A stretch of DNA of 64,000 bases from Pseudanabaena yagii GIHE-NHR1 (lineage in GTDB: Bacteria; Cyanobacteriota; Cyanobacteriia; Pseudanabaenales; Pseudanabaenaceae), in contig NZ_JAAVJL010000003.1 of NCBI RefSeq assembly GCF_012863495.1, forward strand, positions 248,001-312,000, given 5' to 3'. A program made the position numbers and the translations under genes. Below the pieces are notes generated by a model. It made no database searches, was not told the DNA's origin, and saw only the letters and a program-made list of their open reading frames with translations. Shown here piece by piece: positions 47,007 to 56,635 of the stretch. The stretch's first letter is position 1. Each line of letters opens with the position of its first letter.

Positions 47007-47119
47007 CCAGTTTCAAATTATCCCGAACTCGCGTTAAATCTATTAATATCTATTAATAGCAAGCAGCAGCTAGTTACTCTGAATTAAAAACAAGAGGAAA
47101 TGTTGAAAGCGTAGCATTA

Positions 47120-48466
47120 TTAAATATTAGATAAAAACCTAGTTTGTGTTGCAATTCTAATATCCTGCCACCCTAATCCAATCATACTAGCTACAAATAG
47201 GCTATATCCTGGTTCCTCAAGCTGTGAAAATATTAAACCAAATACGAATACTGTTAGCATTAGGTACTTAGAAAAATCAGTCACACAAACATAACGCCAG
47301 ACTACAAATGCCATATAGAAATATGCTCCTAATCCCATAAAACCTAAATCTCCCCAAATACCAGCCCAACCAAATAGGGGTGAAAATAGACTCGATTGAT
47401 CGCCCAACCAACTAGCAGCTACTGTTCGCCAAATCTCTTTGCTAACAGGATGTATAGTTGCGCCTAGTGGAGCTAGTAAATTCCAGTATGTCTCTAACAT
47501 CCATCCACCTAATCTGCCAACTGTATGCCCAGGACCTAATCCAAATAACCAGTTAAAAGGAGAATGAAAATATTGAGGAACAAGACGAAAGGTTGCAAGT
47601 TTTAATCGAGTTGCTTCCCCATCTGGACCATAAATCTCTGGGCGAATCCACACTGTATAGGAAGTGAGATATTCAATATTATAAATTGCCCAATAGAAAA
47701 CACTCAAAAATATAGATCCTAGTATTAAGTATATTAATGTTTTTCTAATATCCTTGATATTGATTAGATAAAGGAGTACATATCCAGCTATAAATGATAG
47801 TAACACCTGTTTTGTGTCTGAAATAATAATATGATTAAAACAAGCTAGAAATATCACAATGCGAAACCAAAGTGGTTTAGTTTTGGCTGTAACTAAGTAG
47901 TAACCCGCAAAAGTCATAGCAACAGAACCACCTAGCACATGCCCAGCTCCCTGCCCAATAAAAATCCCTTTGATATTGTCTTCTAAACCTTCTAGTTTTT
48001 CCATATGAAAAACATACTTTTGTACATAAGCAAATAGCATGTTAATCATGGCAGCTTGTAAAATCCATTTGCGAAATCGTTGATAGATTTCTATCGTCAT
48101 CGGTATACTGACAATCGTTAAGATGACAATAAATGGTTCAGCAAGTAATAAATAATCGAGAACCGCATTAACCACACCTGCTTCATTTAATAAAGCACTA
48201 ATAAAGACAACTATAAGAAAAAGGAATAAACTCAGTAATATAGTTTTGGAAATTGCAATTTGTTTAAGATCTTTACTCCGAGATTTCAGTAGTACTGATC
48301 CACAGGCAAGTGGAATTGTTACAAAATGTAAGAAGTTAATAGCAGTTGGTATCTTTAAAGCTGTAAAAACTCGAGGAAACAATGCTGTGCCAAGCCCAAA
48401 CAAAGTTAAGCTTGAGTTTGTGATATACCCTTCTCTTTTGGGTGTTGTTTCTGCTAATGTTCTCAT
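47120..48466 (-). CDS. O-antigen polymerase/ligase-like membrane protein
   Basis: A 448-residue protein with about eleven hydrophobic segments and a long external loop (about 285-350) holding LKLATFRLVPQYFHSPFNWL and LGPGHTVGRLGGWMLETYWN. Topology and neighbours (four glycosyltransferases upstream on the same strand) fit a Wzy-type polymerase. There is no strong sequence signature beyond topology. It is the last gene of the run from 53 kb. Confidence 0.7.
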   Translation of the reverse strand: MRTLAETTPKREGYITNSSLTLFGLGTALFPRVFTALKIPTAINFLHFVTIPLACGSVLLKSRSKDLKQIAISKTILLSLFLFLIVVFISALLNEAGVVNAVLDYLLLAEPFIVILTIVSIPMTIEIYQRFRKWILQAAMINMLFAYVQKYVFHMEKLEGLEDNIKGIFIGQGAGHVLGGSVAMTFAGYYLVTAKTKPLWFRIVIFLACFNHIIISDTKQVLLSFIAGYVLLYLINIKDIRKTLIYLILGSIFLSVFYWAIYNIEYLTSYTVWIRPEIYGPDGEATRLKLATFRLVPQYFHSPFNWLFGLGPGHTVGRLGGWMLETYWNLLAPLGATIHPVSKEIWRTVAASWLGDQSSLFSPLFGWAGIWGDLGFMGLGAYFYMAFVVWRYVCVTDFSKYLMLTVFVFGLIFSQLEEPGYSLFVASMIGLGWQDIRIATQTRFLSNI

Positions 48467-48507
48467 GTACTAGTCCATGTTTTGTTACTAAAAATATGGA
48501 TGCCAGT

Positions 48508-49668
48508 TCATTTTTTTAGGATCGTCTGGTAAATCTCTATCAATCGTTTGTAGTTATCTTCAGCAGTATATTTAGCATCAAATTCATTTCTCGCATTCAG
48601 TCGCATCTGACTTAGCTCTTGGGGATGTGCCAATAACCACTTGATTTGCTCTGCTAAGTCTGTGGGATTACTTGGGCGAAAGAGCATTCCATTATGTTGA
48701 TGTTCTATCAGCTCAGAGATCGCCCCAATATTTGAAGCTATTACTGGCGTACCTTTAGCAAAAGCTTCGATCGCTACTCGTCCAAAAGTTTCAAACCACT
48801 CAGAAGGAAATACCAGAAAAGCAGCCTTACCAACAATCTTATACACTTCTTCTAAGGGTCTGCGTCCCAACCACTCGATTTCTGGCATTTCCTTAGCAGC
48901 TTCAGTTACTAAACTTGCCATAGGACCATCTCCTAGAATTTTGAGAGGAATTTTACCTTCTAGTTGTCTCCATGCATCAAGCATTACGCCCAAGCCTTTT
49001 TCAACCGATAATCGACCGACAAACAAAGCATATCCACCATCACCGTTATCAGGCTCGGGGGCTGGGTGTAGAAAGTTTGTTTTGAAGGAAATTTTTTCGG
49101 CGGGCAATCCACCTTGGATGAATTTGTCCACAGCAAACTTGCTGTAGACAATAAATGTATCTACAGCATTGCTCCAAGTTCCTAGTAGCGAATGAAAGCT
49201 AATTGTTGCCGCAGTCATCGCACTAGCGCTACGACTATTTCGGTAGCATCCGTGAATTATTCCTGATATTGGTACTTTGCCCAAGCAATCTTCACAGATC
49301 CGACCTTCTCGAAAAAACAAAGCATTGGGGCATAGTAAACGATAGTTATGTAGAGTTTGAACTACAGCGACACCTTCATCTTTAGCTGCATAGTATGCCG
49401 AAGGGGAGATTAGGGGAAATGTATTATGAAAATGGGCAATTTGTGGCTTTTGTTCACGAATTAGCGATCGCAGATCACGATAAACCTTACCATTCCATAA
49501 AGTTTTTTTAGCCAAAAGTAATGGATTCACCTTGGCAATATCATCGTTATCAAGAGTATAACGAATAACCTCATGACCATGAGATTCTAGCAAGGCGCTT
49601 TCAGTAGCAAAAATTTGCTCTTCGCCACCAGGTTGTTGATAGTAGTTATGAATCGTTAGAATCCGCAT
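48508..49668 (-). CDS. GT4-family glycosyltransferase
   Basis: A 386-residue GT-B enzyme opening MRILTIHNYYQQPGGEEQIF, with HFHNTFPLISPSAYYAAKD, FVGRLSVEKGLGVMLDAWRQ and the donor-site FPSEWFETFGRVAIEAFAKGTPVIASN. AAGGAGG precedes the ATG, which directly abuts the upstream stop. Donor and acceptor sugars are unknown. Confidence 0.9.
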   Translation of the reverse strand: MRILTIHNYYQQPGGEEQIFATESALLESHGHEVIRYTLDNDDIAKVNPLLLAKKTLWNGKVYRDLRSLIREQKPQIAHFHNTFPLISPSAYYAAKDEGVAVVQTLHNYRLLCPNALFFREGRICEDCLGKVPISGIIHGCYRNSRSASAMTAATISFHSLLGTWSNAVDTFIVYSKFAVDKFIQGGLPAEKISFKTNFLHPAPEPDNGDGGYALFVGRLSVEKGLGVMLDAWRQLEGKIPLKILGDGPMASLVTEAAKEMPEIEWLGRRPLEEVYKIVGKAAFLVFPSEWFETFGRVAIEAFAKGTPVIASNIGAISELIEHQHNGMLFRPSNPTDLAEQIKWLLAHPQELSQMRLNARNEFDAKYTAEDNYKRLIEIYQTILKK

Positions 49669-50904
49669 CTATTCCTCCTTTTGTGACAAAACTTTTGCAT
49701 AAACATCAACTAGGAACTTGCCCTTGGTTTCCCAATTAAATAGTTGATTGACTCTCTGCCGACCAGCAAGTCCCATTTGCGATCGCAAAGTTAGGTCAGT
49801 AGCTAAACGATTTATTGCCTGAGCTAATCCTGTCACAGCTTGTTCAGGATCCAGTGCAGGAATTTTAAAACCCGTCTGGTCAGTTACTTGAACTGATGGA
49901 CCACCTAAATCAAGACAAATTACAGGTCTCCCTGCTGCCATCGCTTCTAAACACACAAAGCCACCTGATTCATGCAAACTAGGATGTACTAAAGCTATGC
50001 AACTAGCCAACTTTTGTAATAGTTCATCTCGTGGCATTTCAGCCAAAAACTTAACTTGATCTGCAATCCCTAAATCAGATGCCATCTGCAGTAAACGATC
50101 TTGTTCTGGACCATTACCAATCAGCCAATATTCTGCTTCTTTGGGTAAGTTTGCTTGAGCAAAAGCTCTTAGACCTAAGTGAAATCCTTTCCAATGCAAA
50201 AATCTACCAATACTAATAAATCGAAGGGGCACAGAATCGGGAAGTGGGAAGCTTGCTAAATAAGTTACTTCTTCGGGTAATAAACCTACCTGAGAAAGTA
50301 CTTCAACTTTCTTTGCTCCTAGTTTCGTGAGCCGTTCCGATGTCTCTGGAGTTGTCGCCCAATTGAGAATACTGCGACGTACAGTCATACGAGTAAAAGG
50401 ATCGTGCTCACCAACCCAGCGAGCACAGCCACGCAAAAACTCGTAAATTTTGCCGCGCCCGCTAAAGTTTTGCTCAAAAGCTTTAGGGGTTGATTCGCCG
50501 CCGCCGACTGGACCAAAAATAAATGGAATCGGTAATAGAGACAAGAAACTGGGAGTGGAATATTTGACAAAGGTAACATGATGAGCCAAATCAAAGCCTA
50601 TTTCACGATGCAACTTGAGAGCTACAAAATATGCTTGAATCTGCCAAAGATAATAGTGAATTTGAAAGGCTCCCTGCCCCCATTTCCACCCAGCCCCCCA
50701 GATAGGCAGGGTAAAATAAACAAAGTGCAGATTAGGGACTGGATTCCGTTCTAGCTCAGCTTCGATCGCCTCACGCCCATCGTCAGGTCTAGTCAACACC
50801 CAAACTTCGTGATAACGTGCTACCTCGCGGGCAGTGTTCCAACCAACTCCTAACTCCGTACCACGTCCTGGTTCACAAGCATAGGCAGACAAAAGTATCT
50901 TCAT
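49669..50904 (-). CDS. GT4-family glycosyltransferase
   Basis: The start MKILLSAYACEPGRGTELGVGW at 50904 overlaps the previous stop by ATGA and gives 411 residues. This opening is typical of a GT4 group in exopolysaccharide clusters. The C-terminal half has FISIGRFLHWKGFHLGLRAF and ALVHPSLHESGGFVCLEAMA with the E-X7-E glutamates. Confidence 0.9.
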   Translation of the reverse strand: MKILLSAYACEPGRGTELGVGWNTAREVARYHEVWVLTRPDDGREAIEAELERNPVPNLHFVYFTLPIWGAGWKWGQGAFQIHYYLWQIQAYFVALKLHREIGFDLAHHVTFVKYSTPSFLSLLPIPFIFGPVGGGESTPKAFEQNFSGRGKIYEFLRGCARWVGEHDPFTRMTVRRSILNWATTPETSERLTKLGAKKVEVLSQVGLLPEEVTYLASFPLPDSVPLRFISIGRFLHWKGFHLGLRAFAQANLPKEAEYWLIGNGPEQDRLLQMASDLGIADQVKFLAEMPRDELLQKLASCIALVHPSLHESGGFVCLEAMAAGRPVICLDLGGPSVQVTDQTGFKIPALDPEQAVTGLAQAINRLATDLTLRSQMGLAGRQRVNQLFNWETKGKFLVDVYAKVLSQKEE

Positions 50905-52058
50905 CTTCCCAGTGCCTCCTTGTTGCGAGGAATATCCAACACCAATTGACAAAATTCTAGGTACTGCTTACTGATTTTTAAGTAATCAAAATCTTGCGAT
51001 CGCTGTTTTGACTGCTCCCGATAATGTTGTTTTAATTCTGGTTGAGTCAGCACTTGCAGCATTCCTTGAGCTAAGGCATCAGGATCACCTGTTTTTACTA
51101 ATATGCCATATTTGCCATAGTCAACAATATCTTTCATCCCACCAGGAGCATCAGTTACTACTACGGCTGCGCCACAAGCCATTGCTTCCTGCAAAGCGAT
51201 CGGGCAACCCTCCCAAGCAGATGCCAATACAAATAAATCGCAATTTGCCATATAGCGATAGGGGTTGGGATCATATCCAGGCATACATACTGATTCTGCT
51301 ATACCTAAGCTCTGACATAGAGATTCAAGCTCAGATCGCAAAGGTCCTTCTCCTAAAATTAGCAGTCTAGCTGGAGACACCTTAAGCACTTGGGCAAATG
51401 CTTGAATTAAAACATCAAGTTGTTTTTGTTTGGCTAATCTGGCGGCTGTGACAATAACTGGGACATCTGAGTTTTGGAACCAATCATGGTTAATGGTTTC
51501 CTGAGAGAGTTTGTCCACACTTTGAGGATTAATTGGATTCAAAATTACTTGCATGGGTATCTTTGCAGCAATCTTGAGTGTTTCTACTAAATCTGTGACT
51601 GTATCTTTAGATACTCCAATTAAACCATCTCCAAAAGGATAGGTGTAGCGCATCAAAACTGGGAGAAATCGGAGATGAAGTTTATCACGATGCTCAATAC
51701 TAGCCTCAAGACTAATAATGTTATGTTCTCCTATAACTACCTTTGTCTTGGTTCCTGCTAAATATTTAGCCCAAATTGCTACAATATTAAAATACCAAGG
51801 CATCGGCAAAATTATATCTGGTTGATATTCTCGCAGATAACGGGCAGTTGCCAAGAGAGAGAAAGTAGTTCGTTTTACATTCAGAGTAATGACGGGAAGA
51901 TCTCCGCATTTGGCTAATTCCGCATCACTAGCATTTAAAACAACGACGTTACAATCTACTCCTAACTCTTTAAATCCTCGCACAAGTGCGGTGCAGAGGT
52001 TGGTGAAAACACCTCCACCAATATTATGTGTCAGTATAGAAATCTTAGGTGTGCTCAT
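50901..52058 (-). CDS. GT4-family glycosyltransferase
   Basis: A 385-residue GT-B enzyme opening PKISILTHNIGGGVFTNLCT, with VIVTAARLAKQKQLDVLIQAF and CDLFVLASAWEGCPIALQEAMACGAAVVVTD near the C-terminus (E-X7-E motif). It is coupled to the downstream GT4 gene by an ATGA overlap. Confidence 0.9.
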   Translation of the reverse strand: MSTPKISILTHNIGGGVFTNLCTALVRGFKELGVDCNVVVLNASDAELAKCGDLPVITLNVKRTTFSLLATARYLREYQPDIILPMPWYFNIVAIWAKYLAGTKTKVVIGEHNIISLEASIEHRDKLHLRFLPVLMRYTYPFGDGLIGVSKDTVTDLVETLKIAAKIPMQVILNPINPQSVDKLSQETINHDWFQNSDVPVIVTAARLAKQKQLDVLIQAFAQVLKVSPARLLILGEGPLRSELESLCQSLGIAESVCMPGYDPNPYRYMANCDLFVLASAWEGCPIALQEAMACGAAVVVTDAPGGMKDIVDYGKYGILVKTGDPDALAQGMLQVLTQPELKQHYREQSKQRSQDFDYLKISKQYLEFCQLVLDIPRNKEALGR

Positions 52059-52133
52059 TACTCTATTTACTGTATTTCTATCATTGTTATTGTGTTGACA
52101 AGCTCACCATTGATGTTTTGTAAATGCCCCGAA

Positions 52134-53282
52134 TTATTTTCTCATCACCAGATTGGTGACATTGGCTAAACATTGTGCTGCGGCAACTGGATTGTACTGA
52201 GCCATAATTTGTCTAGAGCGATCGCCCATAGAAGCAATTAGTTCTGGATGATCTAAGAAGTTTTGAATTAGATCAGCTAACTTATTATGGTCATCTGGTG
52301 TAAATACATAGCCATTCTCGCCATCAATAATCAGTTCTGAAGTGCCCGCACCTTGAGAGCAAAGAATTGGTTTACCTAACAACATAGCTTCTAAAGTAAC
52401 TACACCCCAAGTATCTTCCAATGTGGGGAATACAAAAATATCTGCATTGCGAAAATAGCTACCAATAAGATCATAGGCAACTCTTCCTGTCCATTGCACG
52501 CGATCGCTGAGATTATGTTCCTTGCAAAAGGCTTCTAATTCCTCACGTTGCTCACCATCTCCTACTACTAGAAGAGTGTAGTGGTTATAGCCTCTTTCTT
52601 GTAATACTGCAAAAGCTTGGAGAAGTAGTGGTAAACCCTTACGAGGAACTACTTGACCAACAAATATGAAGACAGGACGTTGGTCTGACGAGATATCTAA
52701 CTCAAAACCTTCAACATAACTGGGAAGAGTACGCTCATCTGGTATTTCATAAGGTTGCACAAAAACCTTGTCCTTGTTAGCATTCAGTATTTCAATTAAG
52801 TAGTTTCCTCCTGTTTGGCTATTACTGATGTAGGCATCAGCCATCCAAACCATTAGTCTTCTCACGAATAACCTAATTGGCGAGTTGCGATAATCAACTC
52901 CTGGGGAACTTCCCTCATAAGCAATGATGACTCGCCACCAGAGAAACGGTTTTAGCAGCAAAGCTATAATTGTCCAAATACCAAATGAACTCGAAAATAT
53001 AACCTTTGGTTTTAGTTTAATCAAATGATTGACAATTTTTAGCGATAAATTTGTGAAATTATTTCCATAATTACTGTTGTTTTTAGTAATCTCAATTACC
53101 TGAAACTTGCCTACAATCTCAATTTTGAACGTCCCTTCTAAGTTCCTAGCAAATCCAGGAAAAAGTCCTGTAAATACTGTCGTTTCAGGAAATAAACTAG
53201 TAAATTCACTTAAGACAGGTTGCCAATAAAACCATGCCACAGGAAGAAGCCACGCAATACGAAAACTGTCAACATTCTGCAT
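52134..53282 (-). CDS. GT4-family glycosyltransferase
   Basis: A 382-residue GT-B enzyme. FIFVGQVVPRKGLPLLLQAF and DIFVFPTLEDTWGVVTLEAM mark the donor-binding domain; the N-terminal domain (FRIAWLLPVAWFYWQPVLSEF) is divergent. It is the first of four consecutive GT4 genes. The 301-base gap upstream (53283-53583) is A/T-rich and holds nothing I recognise. Confidence 0.88.
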   Translation of the reverse strand: MQNVDSFRIAWLLPVAWFYWQPVLSEFTSLFPETTVFTGLFPGFARNLEGTFKIEIVGKFQVIEITKNNSNYGNNFTNLSLKIVNHLIKLKPKVIFSSSFGIWTIIALLLKPFLWWRVIIAYEGSSPGVDYRNSPIRLFVRRLMVWMADAYISNSQTGGNYLIEILNANKDKVFVQPYEIPDERTLPSYVEGFELDISSDQRPVFIFVGQVVPRKGLPLLLQAFAVLQERGYNHYTLLVVGDGEQREELEAFCKEHNLSDRVQWTGRVAYDLIGSYFRNADIFVFPTLEDTWGVVTLEAMLLGKPILCSQGAGTSELIIDGENGYVFTPDDHNKLADLIQNFLDHPELIASMGDRSRQIMAQYNPVAAAQCLANVTNLVMRK

Positions 53283-53583
53283 TTTTCAGTAGTAATAATA
53301 AATAACTAAGTTGTAACAACAGATACAGCAATGGCGGTCAAAAATTAGAGTTTTGATTTAAAAAACTAGTAAATCCTAACATTGGGTATGGAGAAAACTA
53401 ATTTAAGGAGATATCTAATATCATAATCCTGATAAGTAGCGAGGAAGAACTCTTCTATCATATTTTTTACTATTCTAACCTGATTGATTCGACACAGTAA
53501 TATAGGCAATATTAACCTAGATGAATCAGTCTAAGAAATGGATACTACTACGGTTTAAGAAATATGTAAAAATTCTCATGGCT

Positions 53584-55461
53584 TTAATATCCGACATAAA
53601 GGGGAATATGCTTACCACTACCTGAGTAGTTTGGCAGACTGCGATCAAGCAGATTACGTGTGATCCTACCTTTTATTTCTCTCACATAAGTTGTGTAATT
53701 GAAACCATTACCGTAATTAATTTCTCCTAAAGTAATTGAAATAGAAGACTCATTATTGATGAACATAGGATAAATTTGAGTGCCATCAGGTGCAGGCGTG
53801 GTCGTATAAGCTAAACCGCCCAATAGTTCAGTTCTACCAGTATTTTTAGTGTCAATGAGCGTGCCTCCTCGTTCAGTTTTTAGTCCAAAAATCCAAAGAT
53901 TACCACCATTATTTGTAATGTGAGTACCAGCATTTTCTACATTAAACTGTCTAGCCCAAATATTTTGTTTCCCAAATTGCCAATTACCACCTCCGACATC
54001 CTCAATAAATACATCACCAGGTCCTGTCATATCTCCTCTAATGTCAAGTAGATTTTTTAAAACTACAGTCCGTGAAGAAGCATTATCAACTGTTAGGGGA
54101 AAATCATAGCCATTTGCGATCCTTTCAATGACAACAACTTGGCTAGTCCCGTCAACTACCTTCAACTTCGCATCCTTGCTAATCGCTCTAACTCTACCTT
54201 CAGTTCCTAAAATTCGTCGTACATTATTGCGAATCAGAACCGTTCCCTGAATTTCAAATGTGCCTCCTGCAGGGAAATAAACAGTTGTCTTGCCAGAGTC
54301 GATCGCTGCTTGAATGGCAGATGTATCATCTTTCCCATCATTGGGAATTGCTCCGTAAGTAACAACATTTGCCCAGGGAGTTTGAACTGGATCATCCCAA
54401 GGAACATCAGGAGTCTCCTTAATCGGCAAATTCAGAGTTTTTAACGGAGAGTCAGACAATCTAACGACAGAACCAGTTACAAATTCAGATACCTTTGGTG
54501 CATTTACCCCATTTTTGCCGCTTTCAATGGCTACCCTATAACCTGACGTATTGATATTGCGAGCTAACATGCGATCTCCATTACCAATTGCAGGTTGAGA
54601 TGATGCTTTACCCACGCCATTTAACGAGGAGTCAATGATTGTCATTTGCCCAAGCTTATTGTTAATTACGGGTACTGCATTGTAACTAGTCAAATTACGA
54701 ATATTAATTACTTGACCGTAATTTAAAAAACCATAAACACTTTGATTTTCTAAATGGATATCCTCAAAAGTTTGGCTATTGACAGTACTAGAAGTCATAA
54801 TGCCATACTGAAATCCTTTGACTGTTAATCCTTTGATCAAAAGTGGTCCAATCTCATCGGCAAAATCCATATCAAGACCGATCACCCCACGACCATCCCT
54901 AGATTGTATAGTTACATAACGCATCGTCCCTTGATTACTAGCATTAAACTGAATTCCACTAGCACCTAGATTTCCCGCACCTATATCCACCGTCAAATTT
55001 CTAATTGAATTCCCAAAGCGCTGTGCAGGAGCGGGACCTGTGAAGATAACAGCTTTTGGTGTATTGGGATCAGTAAAACCAGTAGCTCTATCTTTGAGCT
55101 TTATAATTACTCCCTTCTCACTTTGTCCTTGGAGAATGATATTTTTGTAATCATTACCTGTACCTGCTGTGCCACTAGCCCAATTTAAAGTCTTAGAAAC
55201 TAAGTAGGTTCCATTTGGTAAGTAAATAATTCGCTTACCATTAGGATATGCATTCAGAGCTGTTTGGATCGCATTAGTATCATCAGTCACGCCATCTCCT
55301 TTAGCTCCATACTTGCTCTTAACATTAATAACACCCGCATCATCAGGAAAAGTAATATTTTCAGCCGATGCGCTTCTAATATTTAATATAGAAGAACAAC
55401 CTGTGGTAATTACTGGAACTGCTGATAAGACAATTAATAAGAAGAAATCCTGCATAACCAT
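53584..55461 (-). CDS. Secreted beta-helix protein with two pectate-lyase-3 type repeats (lipoprotein)
   Basis: From the ATG at 55461 (MVMQDFFLLIVLSAVPVITT, then GCSS) the protein has a signal peptide with a weak lipobox ending in Cys; an upstream start at 55527 is also possible. Two right-handed beta-helix modules begin INVKSKYGAKGDGVTDDTNA and VVTYGAIPNDGKDDTSAIQA, the Pectate_lyase_3/GH-type opening. It probably binds or trims the polysaccharide made by this cluster in the periplasm or outside the cell. Enzymatic activity is not provable from sequence. Confidence 0.8.
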   Translation of the reverse strand: MVMQDFFLLIVLSAVPVITTGCSSILNIRSASAENITFPDDAGVINVKSKYGAKGDGVTDDTNAIQTALNAYPNGKRIIYLPNGTYLVSKTLNWASGTAGTGNDYKNIILQGQSEKGVIIKLKDRATGFTDPNTPKAVIFTGPAPAQRFGNSIRNLTVDIGAGNLGASGIQFNASNQGTMRYVTIQSRDGRGVIGLDMDFADEIGPLLIKGLTVKGFQYGIMTSSTVNSQTFEDIHLENQSVYGFLNYGQVINIRNLTSYNAVPVINNKLGQMTIIDSSLNGVGKASSQPAIGNGDRMLARNINTSGYRVAIESGKNGVNAPKVSEFVTGSVVRLSDSPLKTLNLPIKETPDVPWDDPVQTPWANVVTYGAIPNDGKDDTSAIQAAIDSGKTTVYFPAGGTFEIQGTVLIRNNVRRILGTEGRVRAISKDAKLKVVDGTSQVVVIERIANGYDFPLTVDNASSRTVVLKNLLDIRGDMTGPGDVFIEDVGGGNWQFGKQNIWARQFNVENAGTHITNNGGNLWIFGLKTERGGTLIDTKNTGRTELLGGLAYTTTPAPDGTQIYPMFINNESSISITLGEINYGNGFNYTTYVREIKGRITRNLLDRSLPNYSGSGKHIPLYVGY

Positions 55462-55590
55462 CTGCAAACCAGACAAATTCAATTGTTGTAATGTAAATGG
55501 CTCTTTAGGAATTATTTGCCGATGCATATTAGGAACCTGATGCTCAAGTCAAGTAATTGATGAAGTCAATACGATGTTAAGAGTAATTAA

Positions 55591-56379
55591 TTACCTATTT
55601 AAACTTGACGATTGTTCTCCCCAACCTGTATACCATATATATTGATCCTGACGCGTAAATAGCCAATTCAACCAAGTAACTAGAAGGATAATAGTCCCAA
55701 GTACAGGTATATTGGCTAAGCTAACAATCTTTGCCTTACGTTGCATAGAAGGAGTTTTATTACTCAAACTATTTGAACGAATACGATAGCGTAAAAGCAT
55801 TTTAGGACATCTTGCCTTGCTCACAATCCCACTTGTACGGCTCCACCATTCACCACTTTCTTCTTGGCTTAAAGAAAAAGGAGCTTCAGTGAATGGATGT
55901 TGTTTCATAATTTCCGTTTTTACCATCCATGAAGATGGCATTGGAATATAGCGTGCAGGGGCAAGCGCACGTATTTCACCTTTTTCGTTGGTTAAGTAAT
56001 GATCAGCGCCAACAAAGTCACATCCAGTAGCTTTAGCATGATTAAGTTGGATTAGTGTTTTTCCATTACACCAAACATCATCACCATCGCAATATGCGAC
56101 CCAAGGCATACGAACATGATTTAAGGCTTTATTACGAACAGCCCCTAATGGAACTAGGGGAAGTCGAATTACTTCTAGTCTTGGATCGGAGACTAAAGAA
56201 TTAAGTGTTGCATCAATCCAGTTGTTATTCTCTTCAATGCAAAGAACTATTTGACCAATAGCTAAATCTGAAAGAATGGACTCAATGGTGTCTCGTACAA
56301 ACGGTTTTTCAGCGTCAGTCATGGCGGTAACGATCGCGGCTACTTCAAACTGAGTACCACTTTGATTATTGTCGCTCAT
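55591..56379 (-). CDS. GT2-family glycosyltransferase
   Basis: A 262-residue GT-A enzyme with VAAIVTAMTDAEKPFVRDTI at the N-terminus and the metal-binding DXD-like motif in MPWVAYCDGDDVWCNGK. The catalytic-base region is around LSQEESGEWWSRTSG. A C-terminal hydrophobic segment (VLGTIILLVTWLNWLF) may anchor it to the membrane. Substrates are unknown. Confidence 0.85.
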   Translation of the reverse strand: MSDNNQSGTQFEVAAIVTAMTDAEKPFVRDTIESILSDLAIGQIVLCIEENNNWIDATLNSLVSDPRLEVIRLPLVPLGAVRNKALNHVRMPWVAYCDGDDVWCNGKTLIQLNHAKATGCDFVGADHYLTNEKGEIRALAPARYIPMPSSWMVKTEIMKQHPFTEAPFSLSQEESGEWWSRTSGIVSKARCPKMLLRYRIRSNSLSNKTPSMQRKAKIVSLANIPVLGTIILLVTWLNWLFTRQDQYIWYTGWGEQSSSLNR

Positions 56380-56473
56380 ATTTGTTCCTCTATAATTCAG
56401 CGCTCTGTTTTATTAAATGTTATATTTTTAGTGCTTACGCAAAAACTCCTTGAAGCTCTCATTTTATCGTAGT

Positions 56474-56497
56474 AGGAGCAATTCATGAATTGCTCCT
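56474..56497. repeat. Perfect 24-base palindrome inside the ancestral GMC gene end
   Basis: AGGAGCAATTCATGAATTGC... is self-complementary without a loop. Before the MITE insertion it encoded part of the GMC oxidoreductase tail (GAIHELLLLR). Confidence 0.6.
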
Positions 56498-56506
56498 AAA
56501 TTTTGC

Positions 56507-56635
56507 TAGCAATTCTCATTATGAAAAATGAGATCTTTGAAACCCTTATACAAAGAGGCTTGAACAATTATTTATAATCTCGGAAATCGCTGAAAGTCTA
56601 TAGACTCGTTCCATAATGAGAAATGAGAATTGCTG
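56507..56635. mobile_element. 129-bp MITE related to the outer IS at 6452-9130
   Basis: The left end AGCAATTCTCATTATGAAAAAT is identical over 22 bases to the left end of the outer IS. The right end shares CAGCAATTCTCATT plus the following CATTATG and AACGA (read inward), with a small duplication. It is flanked by 9-bp direct repeats AAATTTTGC / AGATTTTGC (one mismatch), the same duplication length as the full element. It has no coding capacity. It sits in the 3' end of the GMC oxidoreductase gene. Confidence 0.85.

Noticed and set aside
56474-56497. Reading the 24-base palindrome as part of the MITE
   Set aside because: It lies outside the 9-bp duplication and is continuous with the ancestral coding sequence of the GMC gene.
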